This document shows, piece after piece, positions 25,299 to 33,940 of a DNA stretch of 64,000 bases; within the stretch, counting starts at the first letter, position 1, and each line of letters opens with the position of its first letter. Location of the stretch: the NCBI RefSeq assembly GCF_020216065.1, contig NZ_JAIWNA010000005.1, forward strand, positions 246,474 to 310,473. Reading direction: 5' to 3'. The DNA comes from Nocardia rosealba (GTDB taxonomy: Bacteria > Actinomycetota > Actinomycetes > Mycobacteriales > Mycobacteriaceae). The notes below the pieces were generated by a model, which saw only the letters and a list, made by a program, of their open reading frames with translations, was not told the origin of the DNA and did no database searches. A program made the position numbers and the translations under genes.

Positions 25299-25919
25299 CT
25301 AAGGCGCGTCGCTCGCGGGCACGGTGAGCCCGTCGAGCACGATGGTCAGATATTGCGAGGCAAGGTTTTTCACGGTGATGGGACCGCCGGGGGTGTACCA
25401 GCGGACCGCGACCCACACGGTGTCGCGCAGGAAGCGGAAGGCCAGTTCCACGTCGAGTTCGGGCCGGAAGCTGCCGTCGGCGACGCCGGCGGCGAGCACC
25501 CGGTGCCACAGATCGCGGAACTCGGTGTTGAAGTCACGGATGTAGCCGAAACGTTCCACGTCACGCAGGTTCTTGGCTTCGGCCTGGTAGATCGCGACGG
25601 CGGCGTGATGCCGGTCGAACGCCTCGTAGGAGGCGAGGACCAGGGCCTCGAGGGTGGCCCGCGAACTGAGTCCGGCGGCGGCGATCTCGCGGTAGCGACC
25701 GAACAGGTCGTCGAGGAAGCCGCGCAGGATCTCGTCGACCATGGATTCCTTGGAATCGAAATGGTGGTAGAGACTGCCCGAGAGGATGCCTGCCGAATCG
25801 GCGATGTCGCGCACCGTGGTGGCGCGCAGGCCGCGCTCGGCGAACAGGTCGGCGGCGAGGGCGAGCAGTTCGTCGCGGCGGGTGCGTTTCGCGGTATCGG
25901 GTGCTGTCACCCTAGACAT
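25299..25919 (-). CDS. kstR2: TetR-family repressor KstR2
   Basis: 206 residues from the ATG at 25919. The N-terminal helix-turn-helix (LAADLFAERGLRATTVRDIADSAGILSGSLYHHFDSKESM) and the ligand domain match KstR2, which releases DNA when HIP-CoA binds. A longer in-frame start at 25934 falls inside its own operator, so the internal ATG is preferred. The operator lies 7-20 bases before this ATG, giving autoregulation and probably a leaderless or near-leaderless transcript. It is co-transcribed with fadA6. Confidence 0.94.
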   Translation of the reverse strand: MSRVTAPDTAKRTRRDELLALAADLFAERGLRATTVRDIADSAGILSGSLYHHFDSKESMVDEILRGFLDDLFGRYREIAAAGLSSRATLEALVLASYEAFDRHHAAVAIYQAEAKNLRDVERFGYIRDFNTEFRDLWHRVLAAGVADGSFRPELDVELAFRFLRDTVWVAVRWYTPGGPITVKNLASQYLTIVLDGLTVPASDAP

Positions 25920-25925
25920 CGTACA

Positions 25926-25939
25926 ACCAAGCACTTGCT
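25926..25939. promoter_or_regulatory. KstR2 operator (perfect) upstream of kstR2
   Basis: ACCAAGCACTTGCT fits AnCAAGnnCTTGnT exactly. It sits in the 36 bases between kstR2 and the end of ipdF, so the repressor controls its own operon. Confidence 0.9.
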
Positions 25940-25955
25940 TGGAATGCTGCTGCCG

Positions 25956-26753
25956 TCATGCGCGCTGACTACTCACGGAAACCACCTCACCGGTCAGGTA
26001 CGAGGTGTAATCACTGGCCAGCATGGCGATCGTCGCCGCGACCTCCCACGGCTCGGCCGCGCGCCCGAAAGCCTCACGCTCGCTGAGGTTGTCGAGCAGT
26101 TCCGATGAGCTCACCTTGTCCAGGAACGGGTGGCGCGCGATGCTCGGCGCGACGGCATTGATGCGCACCCCGAACTCGGCGGCCTCGATCGCGCTGCACC
26201 TGGTCAGCGCCATCACACCCGCCTTGGCCGCGGCGTAGTGCGCCTGGCCGTGCTGCGCTCGCCAGCCGAGCACGCTGGCGTTGTTGACGATCACGCCGCC
26301 GTGGCCCGCGTCGCGGAAGTAGCCGAGCGCTGCCCGCGTGCAGCGGAAGGTGCCGGTGAGGGTGATGTCGAGAACCTGGTCCCACTGCTCGTCGGTCATG
26401 TCGACCACGGGGGTCTCGCCGCCGAGGCCGGCGTTGTTGATCATGATGTCGATGCGCCCGAGTTCGGCGGCAGCGGCGGTGAGCAGCTGATTCACCTGGG
26501 CGGTGTCGCGCACATCGCACACCACGGCGCCGACGGTGCGCTCCGGGAATTCCTTGGCGAGCAGTTCGGCGGTTTCACCCAATCTCCGCTCGTGCCAATC
26601 GGATACCACCACATCGGCACCCTCGGACAGGAGCCTGCGGGCGGTGGCCGAGCCGATGCCGGTACCGGCGGCGGCGGTGACGACACCCTTGCGGCCGGTG
26701 AGCAGGCCGTGGCCGGGGATGGGCGCGGGCGGGGTGGCGAGCGGGCCGGTCAC
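25956..26753 (-). CDS. ipdF: IpdF, 5-hydroxy-HIP-CoA dehydrogenase (SDR)
   Basis: About 265 residues from a GTG at 26753. The glycine motif is the unusual VVTAAAGTGIGSATA; IMINNAGLGG and VNNASVLGW with YAAAKAGV supply the catalytic set. The match to Rv3559c and the adjacency to fadE30 (4-base overlap) identify it. IpdF oxidises the ring hydroxyl of HIP-CoA derivatives. It is transcribed with fadE30 from the KstR2 site at 27.95 kb. Confidence 0.92.
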   Translation of the reverse strand: MTGPLATPPAPIPGHGLLTGRKGVVTAAAGTGIGSATARRLLSEGADVVVSDWHERRLGETAELLAKEFPERTVGAVVCDVRDTAQVNQLLTAAAAELGRIDIMINNAGLGGETPVVDMTDEQWDQVLDITLTGTFRCTRAALGYFRDAGHGGVIVNNASVLGWRAQHGQAHYAAAKAGVMALTRCSAIEAAEFGVRINAVAPSIARHPFLDKVSSSELLDNLSEREAFGRAAEPWEVAATIAMLASDYTSYLTGEVVSVSSQRA

Positions 26754-27931
26754 GGTCGGGCCTCGCGCGGCAGACCGAGCACCCGCTCGGCGATGATGTT
26801 GCGCTGCACTTCGTTCGAACCTCCGTAGATGGTGTCGGCGCGGCTGAACAGGTACAGCCGCTGCCATGCGGTCATGTCGTCGTCGGGGATCACCAGACCG
26901 GCGGCGCCCTGCACCGCCATGGCCAGCTCGCCGAGGTCGCGATGCCAGTTGGCCCACAACAACTTCGACACCGAGGCGCCGCCCGCGTCGTTCTCGTCGC
27001 CCATGGTGCGCAGCGCGTGGGCGCGCAGCACCCGAAGGCCCACCCAGGCGCGGTCGAAACGCGCGGCGATCAGCGGGTCGTCGGCGGCACCGGTGCGGCG
27101 GGCGAGGTCTTCGATGTCGGTGAGTTCGCGGGCGAAGCGGATCTGCTGGCCGAGGGTGGAGATGCCACGCTCGAAGGTCAAGGTGCCCATGGCGATTCGC
27201 CAGCCGTCACCCGGCACGCCGACGACGAGGTCCGCGTCGGTGCGGGCGTCGTCGAAGTACACCTCGTTGAATTCCGAAGTGCCGGTGAGCTGCTGGATCG
27301 GGCGAACGGTTATGCCCGGCTGGTTCATCGGGACGAGCAGGTAGGACAGGCCGTGATGACGGGTAGACCCGCGTTCGGTGCGGGCGATCACGAAGCACCA
27401 GTCGGCCACGTGGGCCAGCGAGGTCCAGATCTTCTGGCCGTTGATCACCCACTGGTCGCCGTCGAGGCGGGCGGTCGTCGACACGGCGGCCAGGTCGGAA
27501 CCCGCGCCCGGCTCGGAGTAGCCCTGACACCACAGCTCGCCGACCGAACGGACGCCGGGCAGGAAGCGCTTCTTCTGCTCCTCGGTACCGAAGGCGAGCA
27601 CGGTCGGCCCGAGCAGTTCCTCACCCACGTGTGAGACCCGCGCGGGCGCGTCGGCCTTGGCGTACTCCTCGTGGAAGATCACCTGCCTGGCGACGCTCTC
27701 GTCGCGGCCGCCGTACTCCACCGGCCAGCCGAGACACGTCCAGCCGGCGGCGGCGAGATGACGATCCCAGGCCAGCCGTCGCTCGAAGTGCTCGTGTTCT
27801 CGGCCCGGCCCGCCGGTACCGCGCAGGTCGGCGAACTCGCCCGCGAGGTTTTCGGCAAGCCAATCACGGATCTCGGCGCGGAACTCCGCGTCGGAGGTAA
27901 CTGAATCTGCGGTCTGGATCACGCCCACCAC
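26750..27931 (-). CDS. fadE30: Acyl-CoA dehydrogenase FadE30
   Basis: About 393 residues. It has the ACAD fold landmarks CQGYSEPGAGSDLAAV (FAD loop), VINGQKIWTSLAH, FNEVYFDDARTDADLVVG and the C-terminal IYGGSNEVQRNIIAERVLGLPRE. FadE30 dehydrogenates HIP-CoA, an early step after FadD3. The frame extends to a TTG inside a KstR2 operator, so one of the GTG codons at 27931, 27928 or 27922 is the true start; 27931 is chosen. It is divergent from fadD3. Confidence 0.93.
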   Translation of the reverse strand: MVGVIQTADSVTSDAEFRAEIRDWLAENLAGEFADLRGTGGPGREHEHFERRLAWDRHLAAAGWTCLGWPVEYGGRDESVARQVIFHEEYAKADAPARVSHVGEELLGPTVLAFGTEEQKKRFLPGVRSVGELWCQGYSEPGAGSDLAAVSTTARLDGDQWVINGQKIWTSLAHVADWCFVIARTERGSTRHHGLSYLLVPMNQPGITVRPIQQLTGTSEFNEVYFDDARTDADLVVGVPGDGWRIAMGTLTFERGISTLGQQIRFARELTDIEDLARRTGAADDPLIAARFDRAWVGLRVLRAHALRTMGDENDAGGASVSKLLWANWHRDLGELAMAVQGAAGLVIPDDDMTAWQRLYLFSRADTIYGGSNEVQRNIIAERVLGLPREARP

Positions 27932-27944
27932 GGTAGAGTAACCT

Positions 27945-27958
27945 ACCAAGCACTTGCT
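27945..27958. promoter_or_regulatory. KstR2 operator (perfect), fadE30/fadD3 divergent promoter
   Basis: ACCAAGCACTTGCT is identical to the kstR2 operator and fits AnCAAGnnCTTGnT. It lies between the divergent fadE30-ipdF and fadD3 operons, so one site can regulate both. Confidence 0.92.
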
Positions 27959-28008
27959 TTGTTAGCTGCTTCGTGAAGAACAGCGAACCGCACAACGGTG
28001 AGGACCCC

Positions 28009-29559
28009 GTGACACCCGCTGCACAGACCACCCCGCAGGCGCTGCGCCAGACCGCCGCGGCGTATCCGCACGAGCCTGCCATCGTCGACGGCGAAACCCG
28101 CCTGACGTGGGCGCAACTGCTCGACCAGGTGCGGATCGCGGCGCGCGCGCTCATCGCCCGCGGCATCGAACCAGGCGACCGGGTCGCCATGTGGGCACCG
28201 AATACCCATCACTGGGTGGTGGCCGCGCTGGCCGCGCATTCGGCCGGTGCCGCGCTCGTGCCGCTGAACACCCGGTACGTGGCGGCCGAGGCGGTCGACG
28301 TGCTGAACCGGGTCGATGCGAAGGCACTGTTCGTCGCCGGTCCGTTCCTGGGCCGCGACCGGGTCGCCGAGCTGCTCACCGAAGCACCGGAATCGACCAT
28401 CGGAACGGTTGTCGTCATCCCGGTCGAGCCGGGCGCGGCCACCGGGACCGGCTCGCTCACCTGGGACGATTTCCTCGCCGAGGCCGAGCGGGTCACCGAG
28501 GCCGACGGCGAAGCGCGCGCGGCGCAGGTCTCCCCCGACGACATCTCCGACATCCTCTTCACCTCCGGCACCACCGGCCGCAGCAAAGGCACCCTGGTCG
28601 CCCACCGGCAGGCTCTGGATGTGGTGCGTGCCTGGTGCGCCTGCTCGACCGTGCGCGCGGGCGACCGCTACCTGGTGATCCCACCCTTCTTCCACAACTT
28701 CGGTTACAAGGCGGGCATCCTGGCGTGCCTGGTCACCGGGGCGACGATCGTCCCGCAGGCGACATTCGATGTCCCGGCCGCGCTGCGCCTGGTCGAGTCC
28801 GAACGGATCACCGTGCTCACCGGGCCGCCGACGATCTACCAGACCATCCTCGATCACCCCGAGCGCGGCGAGCGGGACCTCTCTTCGCTGCGCGTCGCGG
28901 TGACCGGCGCGGCGACCGTGCCGGTGGTGCTGATCGAGCGGATGCGCGACGACCTCGACTTCGAGGTGGTCATTACCGCCTACGGCCTGTCGGAGACCGC
29001 AGGCTTCGGCACCATGTGCGACCCCGACGACGACGCCGAGACCATCGCCAACACCTGCGGCAAGCCCATCGCCGGCTTCGAACTGCGCCTGGCCGACAAC
29101 GGTGAAGTGCTGCTGCGCGGCCCCAACGTGATGCTCGGCTACCTCGACGATCCCGAGGCCACCGCCGAGGCGATCGACACCGACGGCTGGCTGCACACCG
29201 GCGACATCGGCGTGGTCGACGACCGCGGCTACCTCAAGATCACCGACCGGCTCAAGGACATGTACATCACCGGCGGATTCAACGTCTATCCCGCCGAGAT
29301 CGAGCAGACCCTCGCCCGCCTCGACGGTGTCGCCGAGTCCGCGGTGATCGGGGTGCCCGACGAGCGGATGGGCGAGGTCGGCATGGCGTTCGTCGTCCGC
29401 AAGCCGGACACGGACCTGACCGCCGACGACGTGCTCGCCCACGCGAGCGCCCATCTGGCGAATTTCAAGGTGCCCCGGTTCGTCGAGTTCCGCGACCGGC
29501 TGCCCTACAGCGCGGCGGGCAAGGTGCTCAAGCGCGAGCTACGTGAGGAGAAGTCGTGA
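28009..29559 (+). CDS. fadD3: HIP-CoA synthetase FadD3
   Basis: About 516 residues from the GTG at 28009, which has GGTGAGG upstream. An in-frame GTG at 27973 would add 12 residues. Motifs are ILFTSGTTGRSKGT (P-loop), TAYGLSETAGFGTM, GWLHTGDIGVVDDRGYLKITDRLKDMY and the terminal AAGKVLKREL lysine. FadD3 activates the C/D-ring propionate HIP with CoA, and the product is the KstR2 inducer. GTGA overlap with the next gene couples it to the enoyl-CoA hydratase. Confidence 0.94.
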   Translation: MTPAAQTTPQALRQTAAAYPHEPAIVDGETRLTWAQLLDQVRIAARALIARGIEPGDRVAMWAPNTHHWVVAALAAHSAGAALVPLNTRYVAAEAVDVLNRVDAKALFVAGPFLGRDRVAELLTEAPESTIGTVVVIPVEPGAATGTGSLTWDDFLAEAERVTEADGEARAAQVSPDDISDILFTSGTTGRSKGTLVAHRQALDVVRAWCACSTVRAGDRYLVIPPFFHNFGYKAGILACLVTGATIVPQATFDVPAALRLVESERITVLTGPPTIYQTILDHPERGERDLSSLRVAVTGAATVPVVLIERMRDDLDFEVVITAYGLSETAGFGTMCDPDDDAETIANTCGKPIAGFELRLADNGEVLLRGPNVMLGYLDDPEATAEAIDTDGWLHTGDIGVVDDRGYLKITDRLKDMYITGGFNVYPAEIEQTLARLDGVAESAVIGVPDERMGEVGMAFVVRKPDTDLTADDVLAHASAHLANFKVPRFVEFRDRLPYSAAGKVLKRELREEKS

Positions 29560-30419
29560 GTTCCGAAACCGAGGTCGTCACCTACGAGGTGCGCGGACCG
29601 GTGGCTGTCATCACCATGAACCGGCCCGATTTCCGCAACGCGCAGAACTCGAAGATGACCTACGCCCTCGACGCCGCGTTCGTGCGCGCGGTCGAGGACG
29701 CCGCGGTGAAGGTGATCGTGCTCGCGGGCAACGGAAAACACTTCAGTGCCGGGCATGACATCGGCACACCGGGCCGCGACCACGACGCGCACTACGAGAA
29801 CAAGGCCGCGCTGTGGTGGGACCACGTCGACCGCACCGGTGGCGACCAGCGATTCGCCCGCGAGACCGAGGTGTATCTCGGCATGTGCAGGCGCTGGCGC
29901 GAGATCCCCAAGCCGACGATCGCGATGGTGCAGGGCGCGTGCATCGCCGGTGGGCTGATGCTGGCCTGGGTGTGCGATCTGATCGTCTGCTCCGACGACG
30001 CCTTCTTCTCCGATCCCGTTGTCCGCATGGGCATTCCGGGTGTGGAGTACTTCGCGCATCCGTGGGTGATGGGCCCGCGCGCGGCCAAGGAGTTCCTGTT
30101 CACCGGTGACCGGTTCGGGGCCGCGCAGGCCGAGAAGTGGGGCATGGTGAACCGGGTCGTGCCGCGCGGGGAGCTGGAAGCCGAGACCATCGCGCTCGCC
30201 GAGAAGATCGCCACCATGCCGCAGTTCGGGCTCGCGCTCACCAAGAAGGCGGTGAACCAGGCCGAGGATCTGATGGGGATGCGCTCGGGCATGGACTCGG
30301 TCTTCGGACTGCATCATTTCGCGCACGCGCACAATGCCGAGGTCGGTGCCGATTCGCTGGGCGGGATGAACGCCAAGACGATGAAGACCGCCGCGGCCGA
30401 ACAGAACGGGTCGAAGTAG
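29556..30419 (+). CDS. Enoyl-CoA hydratase/isomerase in the fadD3 operon
   Basis: A 287-residue crotonase-fold protein with oxyanion loops FSAGHDIGTPG and GACIAGGLMLAWVCDLIV and the C-terminal helix region FGLHHFAHAHNAEVG. It overlaps fadD3 by GTGA (RBS GAGGAG), and fadE31 follows with no gap. M. tuberculosis has no gene here between fadD3 and fadE31, so this hydratase is an extra operon member relative to that species. It may hydrate an intermediate made by FadE31-33 (inference). It is not EchA20, which is at 17 kb. Confidence 0.87.
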   Translation: MSSETEVVTYEVRGPVAVITMNRPDFRNAQNSKMTYALDAAFVRAVEDAAVKVIVLAGNGKHFSAGHDIGTPGRDHDAHYENKAALWWDHVDRTGGDQRFARETEVYLGMCRRWREIPKPTIAMVQGACIAGGLMLAWVCDLIVCSDDAFFSDPVVRMGIPGVEYFAHPWVMGPRAAKEFLFTGDRFGAAQAEKWGMVNRVVPRGELEAETIALAEKIATMPQFGLALTKKAVNQAEDLMGMRSGMDSVFGLHHFAHAHNAEVGADSLGGMNAKTMKTAAAEQNGSK

Positions 30420-31562
30420 ATGGATCTCGAGATCGACGAGGCAGCCACACAGTTCCAGCTCGAGGTGCGCGAATTCCTCGCCACCCATGTGCCCCGCGAA
30501 CCGCTGCCGTCCATGGACACCGCGGAAGGCTTTGCCGCCCATCGTGCCTGGGAGGCGACGCTGGCCGAGGCTCGGCTCTCGGCAGTGTCGTGGCCGCGTG
30601 AATACGGTGGGCGCGACGCCTCCATTCTCGAATGGGTTTTGTTCGAGCAGGAGTACTACGCGGCGGGCGCGCCGGGCCGGGTGGCCCAGAACGGCATCTT
30701 CCTGCTGGCGCCGACACTGTTCGAGCACGGCACCGAGGAGCAGCTGGCCCGGATCCTGCCGAGAATGGCTCGCGGCGAGGACATCTGGGCGCAGGCCTGG
30801 TCGGAGCCGGAGGCGGGTAGCGACCTCGCGGGCCTGCGCTCGACCGCCCGGCGCACCGAGGGCGGGTGGGTGCTCAACGGTCAGAAGACGTGGAGTTCCC
30901 GTGCGTCCTACGCGGATTGGGCTTTCGGCCTGTTCCGCAGCGATCCCGAGGCGCAGCGTCATCACGGGCTGACCTACGTGATGTTCCCGCTGACGGCCGA
31001 GGGCGTGAGCGTGCGCCCGATCCCGCAGCTCGACGGCGAACCCGGCTTCGCCGAGATCTTTCTCGACGACGTGTTCGTCCCCGACCACGACGTGATCGGC
31101 GCACCCAACGAGGGCTGGCGGGTGGCGATGGCCACCTCGAGCAACGAGCGCGGCCTCTCGCTGCGCAGCCCCGGCCGATTCAGCGCCACCGCGCAACGCC
31201 TGATCGATCTGTGGAAGCAGACCTCTGATCCCACCGACACCGCCGCCCGCAACGCGGTGGTCGACGCCTGGCTCGGGGCCGAGGCATACCGGCTGCACAC
31301 TTTCGGAACTGTCACCCGCCTGCAGGACGGCGGCCAGCTCGGCGCGGAATCCTCGATCACCAAGGTCTTCTGGTCCGACCTCGACATCGCCATGCACGAA
31401 ACGGGCCTCGACCTGCTCGGACCGGCCGCCGAGCAGCGCAGTTCGTGGACCGACGGCTACCTGTTCTCCCTCGCGGGCCCGATCTACGCGGGCACCAACG
31501 AGATCCAGCGCAACATCATCGCCGAACGCCTCCTCGGCCTGCCACGGGAGAGCAAGCGATGA
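30420..31562 (+). CDS. fadE31: Acyl-CoA dehydrogenase FadE31
   Basis: A 380-residue full-length ACAD: AQAWSEPEAGSDLAGL for the FAD loop, VLNGQKTWSSRASYADW, FAEIFLDDVFVPDHDVIG, and IYAGTNEIQRNIIAERLLGLPRES. It corresponds to Rv3562. The ATG directly abuts the preceding stop, and an ATGA overlap leads into the small ORF at 31559. In HIP degradation it acts on late ring-opened CoA esters; the exact substrate here is inferred from the pathway. Confidence 0.92.
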   Translation: MDLEIDEAATQFQLEVREFLATHVPREPLPSMDTAEGFAAHRAWEATLAEARLSAVSWPREYGGRDASILEWVLFEQEYYAAGAPGRVAQNGIFLLAPTLFEHGTEEQLARILPRMARGEDIWAQAWSEPEAGSDLAGLRSTARRTEGGWVLNGQKTWSSRASYADWAFGLFRSDPEAQRHHGLTYVMFPLTAEGVSVRPIPQLDGEPGFAEIFLDDVFVPDHDVIGAPNEGWRVAMATSSNERGLSLRSPGRFSATAQRLIDLWKQTSDPTDTAARNAVVDAWLGAEAYRLHTFGTVTRLQDGGQLGAESSITKVFWSDLDIAMHETGLDLLGPAAEQRSSWTDGYLFSLAGPIYAGTNEIQRNIIAERLLGLPRESKR

Positions 31563-31807
31563 ACACCCGCTTCCTGCTGCATCTCGAGCAGCGCACAGGT
31601 GAGGTGCGCGCCGCCCGCGACGAGCTCGGCGGCGCCCCCGGCTCTGCGATCGACCTCCCGGATGCTCGGACACAGCTCAACTTCTCCACCCACCGGCGCG
31701 AGGTCCCCGACGGCCGGACCCCTCTCGCCGCGACCACCGGGCCCGCGACCCGGACGTCGAACGATGTGAGTCGAATCGACCACCCGACAACAGGAGGTGT
31801 GCGATGA
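31559..31807 (+). CDS. Small unknown ORF, translationally coupled on both sides
   Basis: An 82-residue hydrophilic Arg/Thr/Asp-rich protein with no signal peptide, membrane segment or recognised domain. ATGA overlaps join it to fadE31 upstream and to fadE32 downstream, and third codon positions are mostly G or C as in its neighbours, which argues that it is a real translated gene. The fadE32 RBS AGGAGG lies inside its last codons. It could instead be a neutral translational bridge between two dehydrogenase genes. I know of no counterpart between Rv3562 and Rv3563. Confidence 0.55.
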   Translation: MNTRFLLHLEQRTGEVRAARDELGGAPGSAIDLPDARTQLNFSTHRREVPDGRTPLAATTGPATRTSNDVSRIDHPTTGGVR

Positions 31808-32907
31808 GATTCGCCCTCAGTACCGAGCAGCTCGACTTCGCCGCGGAGCTGCGCAAGATCCTGGATGCGGGGCAGGTGCCTGCCGCCGTGCGCGCCTGGT
31901 CCGAGGGCGACACCGCCCGTGGCCGCGCGATCCTGCGGCAGGTCGCCGACATGGGTGTCTTCGGGCTTATCGTCGACGAGGAACACGACGGCGCGGATGC
32001 CACGCCGGTCGACCTGGTGGTGGCACTGATCGAACTCGGGCGCGCGGCCGTACCTGGTCCGGTGATCGAATCGTCCGCCGTGATTCCCGCTCTGCTGCAA
32101 CATCTCCCGGCCACCGCCGAGCGCTGGCTGTCGGGGGTGGCGACTGGTGAACTGCTCGGCACCATCGCCTTCGAGCACGGCGGCCGCACCGTCGCGCTCG
32201 ACGCGGATGCCGCTGAATTCGTCCTGGTGGCCGGTAGTGCACAGGTCTCCACAGGTCAGCCTGGCCTCGGCGCCGCTACCGCCGACCGATCGCGGCCCGG
32301 GACCGGTGAACCCGACGAAACCGCGGATGTCGGCGCCGATGTCCGTGGTGCGCGCCGGTTCGAGACCACGGCGGCGATCGCGTCGATCGATCCGGCCCGC
32401 AAGCTGTTCGAAGTGTCCGCCGACGAGGTGGTGGCCGAGGATTCCGATGCCGTCGACTTCGCCTTCGATATGGGTGTGCTCGCCTGCGCGGCACAGCTAC
32501 TAGGAGCGGGTCGCGCCATCCTCGATCAGACGACCGCCTATGCCAAGCAGCGCAAGCAGTTCGGCCGCGTCATCGGTGAATTCCAAGCGGTGAAGCAGCA
32601 GCTCGCCGATGTACGGATCGCGCTCGATCTGGCCGAGCCGCTACTGTACCGCGCCGCCCTCACCCTCGACTCCCCCGATCGCGCGCGCGATGTATCGGCA
32701 GCCCTCGTGGCCTGCGGCGATGGGGCTCACCGCGCGTCACGGGCCGGCCTGCAGGTCCATGGCGCGATCGGCTACACCGCCGAATGCGACCTCTCGCTGT
32801 GGCTCACCCGGGTCGCCGCTCTGCGCACCGCCTGGGGGACCGCCGACTTCCACCGAGCGCGGATCGCCACCGCCCTACGCACCGAGGAAACCCATGTCAT
32901 CGAATGA
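31804..32907 (+). CDS. fadE32: Acyl-CoA dehydrogenase FadE32
   Basis: A 367-residue ACAD subunit (Rv3563-like) with QLLGAGRAILDQTTAYAKQRKQFGRVIGEFQAVKQQLAD and LQVHGAIGYTAECDLSLWLTR. It is longer than the roughly 319-residue mycobacterial protein because residues about 147-185 form a low-complexity Gly/Asp/Arg insertion. Such fadE subunits usually pair as heterotetramers, and fadE33 follows with a 14-base overlap. AGGAGG precedes the ATG. Confidence 0.9.
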   Translation: MRFALSTEQLDFAAELRKILDAGQVPAAVRAWSEGDTARGRAILRQVADMGVFGLIVDEEHDGADATPVDLVVALIELGRAAVPGPVIESSAVIPALLQHLPATAERWLSGVATGELLGTIAFEHGGRTVALDADAAEFVLVAGSAQVSTGQPGLGAATADRSRPGTGEPDETADVGADVRGARRFETTAAIASIDPARKLFEVSADEVVAEDSDAVDFAFDMGVLACAAQLLGAGRAILDQTTAYAKQRKQFGRVIGEFQAVKQQLADVRIALDLAEPLLYRAALTLDSPDRARDVSAALVACGDGAHRASRAGLQVHGAIGYTAECDLSLWLTRVAALRTAWGTADFHRARIATALRTEETHVIE

Positions 32908-33937
32908 ACTGCTCGAATTCCGCTCGTCGGTGCGGGCACTGCTGGCCAAACACGCGACTCCGGAAGCCCTTCGCGCGGCGATGGACAGCGACCTCGGGTA
33001 CGACCCGAAGCTGTGGCAGCTGCTGTGCGAGCAGGTGGGAGTCGCGGCCCTCGCGGTGCCGGAGCAGTGGGGCGGCGTCGGCGCGAGTCTCGTCGAATCG
33101 CTCATGGTCGTCGGCGAATTGGGCCGGGTGCTGAGCGGCGTGCCGATGCTCGGTTCGGCCGTACTCGGCGTCCAAGCCGTCCTGCTGGCCGGCGATGAAC
33201 AGGCTTGCGAGCGGCTGCTCCCCGACCTCGCCGAAGGCGCTCGCACGGCCGCGCTGTGCTGGGCGGATTCCCAGGGCTGGGACAACTGCGGCGTGCGCGT
33301 GGAAGGCGGATTGCTCAGCGGGACAGCGCATTACGTGCTGCACGGCGCGCAAGCCGACGTCCTGCTCGTACTCACCGACGACGGATTGTTCGAAACCTCG
33401 CCTACCGCGGCAGGTGTCACTGTGACGCCGACGCCGGGACTCGACCACACCCGCACCCTCGCGAGCATCACCTTTACCGAAACCCCGGCGACCAGGCTCG
33501 GCGACCCGGGCAGCCGGCTGCGTGACATCGCGTGGGCGGCGCTGGCCGCCGAACAGGTCGGCGCCGCACGACGCTGCATCGAGATGACGGTCGAATACAC
33601 CAGCGCGCGAGTGCAGTTCGGCAGGCCGATCGGCAGCTTCCAGGCGCTCAAGCACCGCATGGCCGATATGTATGTGCTCGTCGAATCGGCGGAATCGGCC
33701 GCGCTGCTGGCCGCCCAGTCGCTGGCGGCGGGCAGCGATTCGGCCGCCGAGGACGTGTGGGTTGCCCGCACCCACTGCACCGAAGCGTTCAACGCGGTGG
33801 CCGCCGAGACCATCCAGTTGCACGGCGGTATCGCCATCACCTGGGAACACGACGCCCACCTGTACTTCAAGCGGGCACACGCCACCGCGGAACTGTTCGG
33901 AACCGCCCGCCGCCCCGCGACCATCGGGGCGGCGTAG
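32894..33937 (+). CDS. fadE33: Acyl-CoA dehydrogenase FadE33
   Basis: A 347-residue ACAD subunit like Rv3564 with VGELGRVLSGVPMLGSAVLG, AAEQVGAARRCIEMTVEYTSARVQFGRPIGSFQALKHRMAD and LHGGIAITWEHDAHLYFKRAHA. The latter contains the GGIAITWEHD motif of steroid ACAD alpha/beta complexes. It overlaps fadE32 by 14 bases and converges on the small cysteine-rich gene with only a 3-bp gap. Confidence 0.91.
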   Translation: MSSNELLEFRSSVRALLAKHATPEALRAAMDSDLGYDPKLWQLLCEQVGVAALAVPEQWGGVGASLVESLMVVGELGRVLSGVPMLGSAVLGVQAVLLAGDEQACERLLPDLAEGARTAALCWADSQGWDNCGVRVEGGLLSGTAHYVLHGAQADVLLVLTDDGLFETSPTAAGVTVTPTPGLDHTRTLASITFTETPATRLGDPGSRLRDIAWAALAAEQVGAARRCIEMTVEYTSARVQFGRPIGSFQALKHRMADMYVLVESAESAALLAAQSLAAGSDSAAEDVWVARTHCTEAFNAVAAETIQLHGGIAITWEHDAHLYFKRAHATAELFGTARRPATIGAA

Positions 33938-33940
33938 CGG

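Noticed and set aside
24195..26108. A 637-codon plus-strand open frame opposite fadA6 and kstR2
   Set aside because: It is an antisense shadow created by high GC; the opposite strand has intact thiolase and TetR motifs and the shadow has Arg/Gly/His-rich nonsense composition.
27949..27951. TTG as fadE30 start
   Set aside because: It lies within the KstR2 operator; downstream GTG codons agree with FadE30 length in M. tuberculosis.
29505..31673. A 722-codon minus-strand open frame opposite fadE31 and the hydratase
   Set aside because: No domain, and it runs against two genes with clear ACAD and crotonase motifs and coupled starts.
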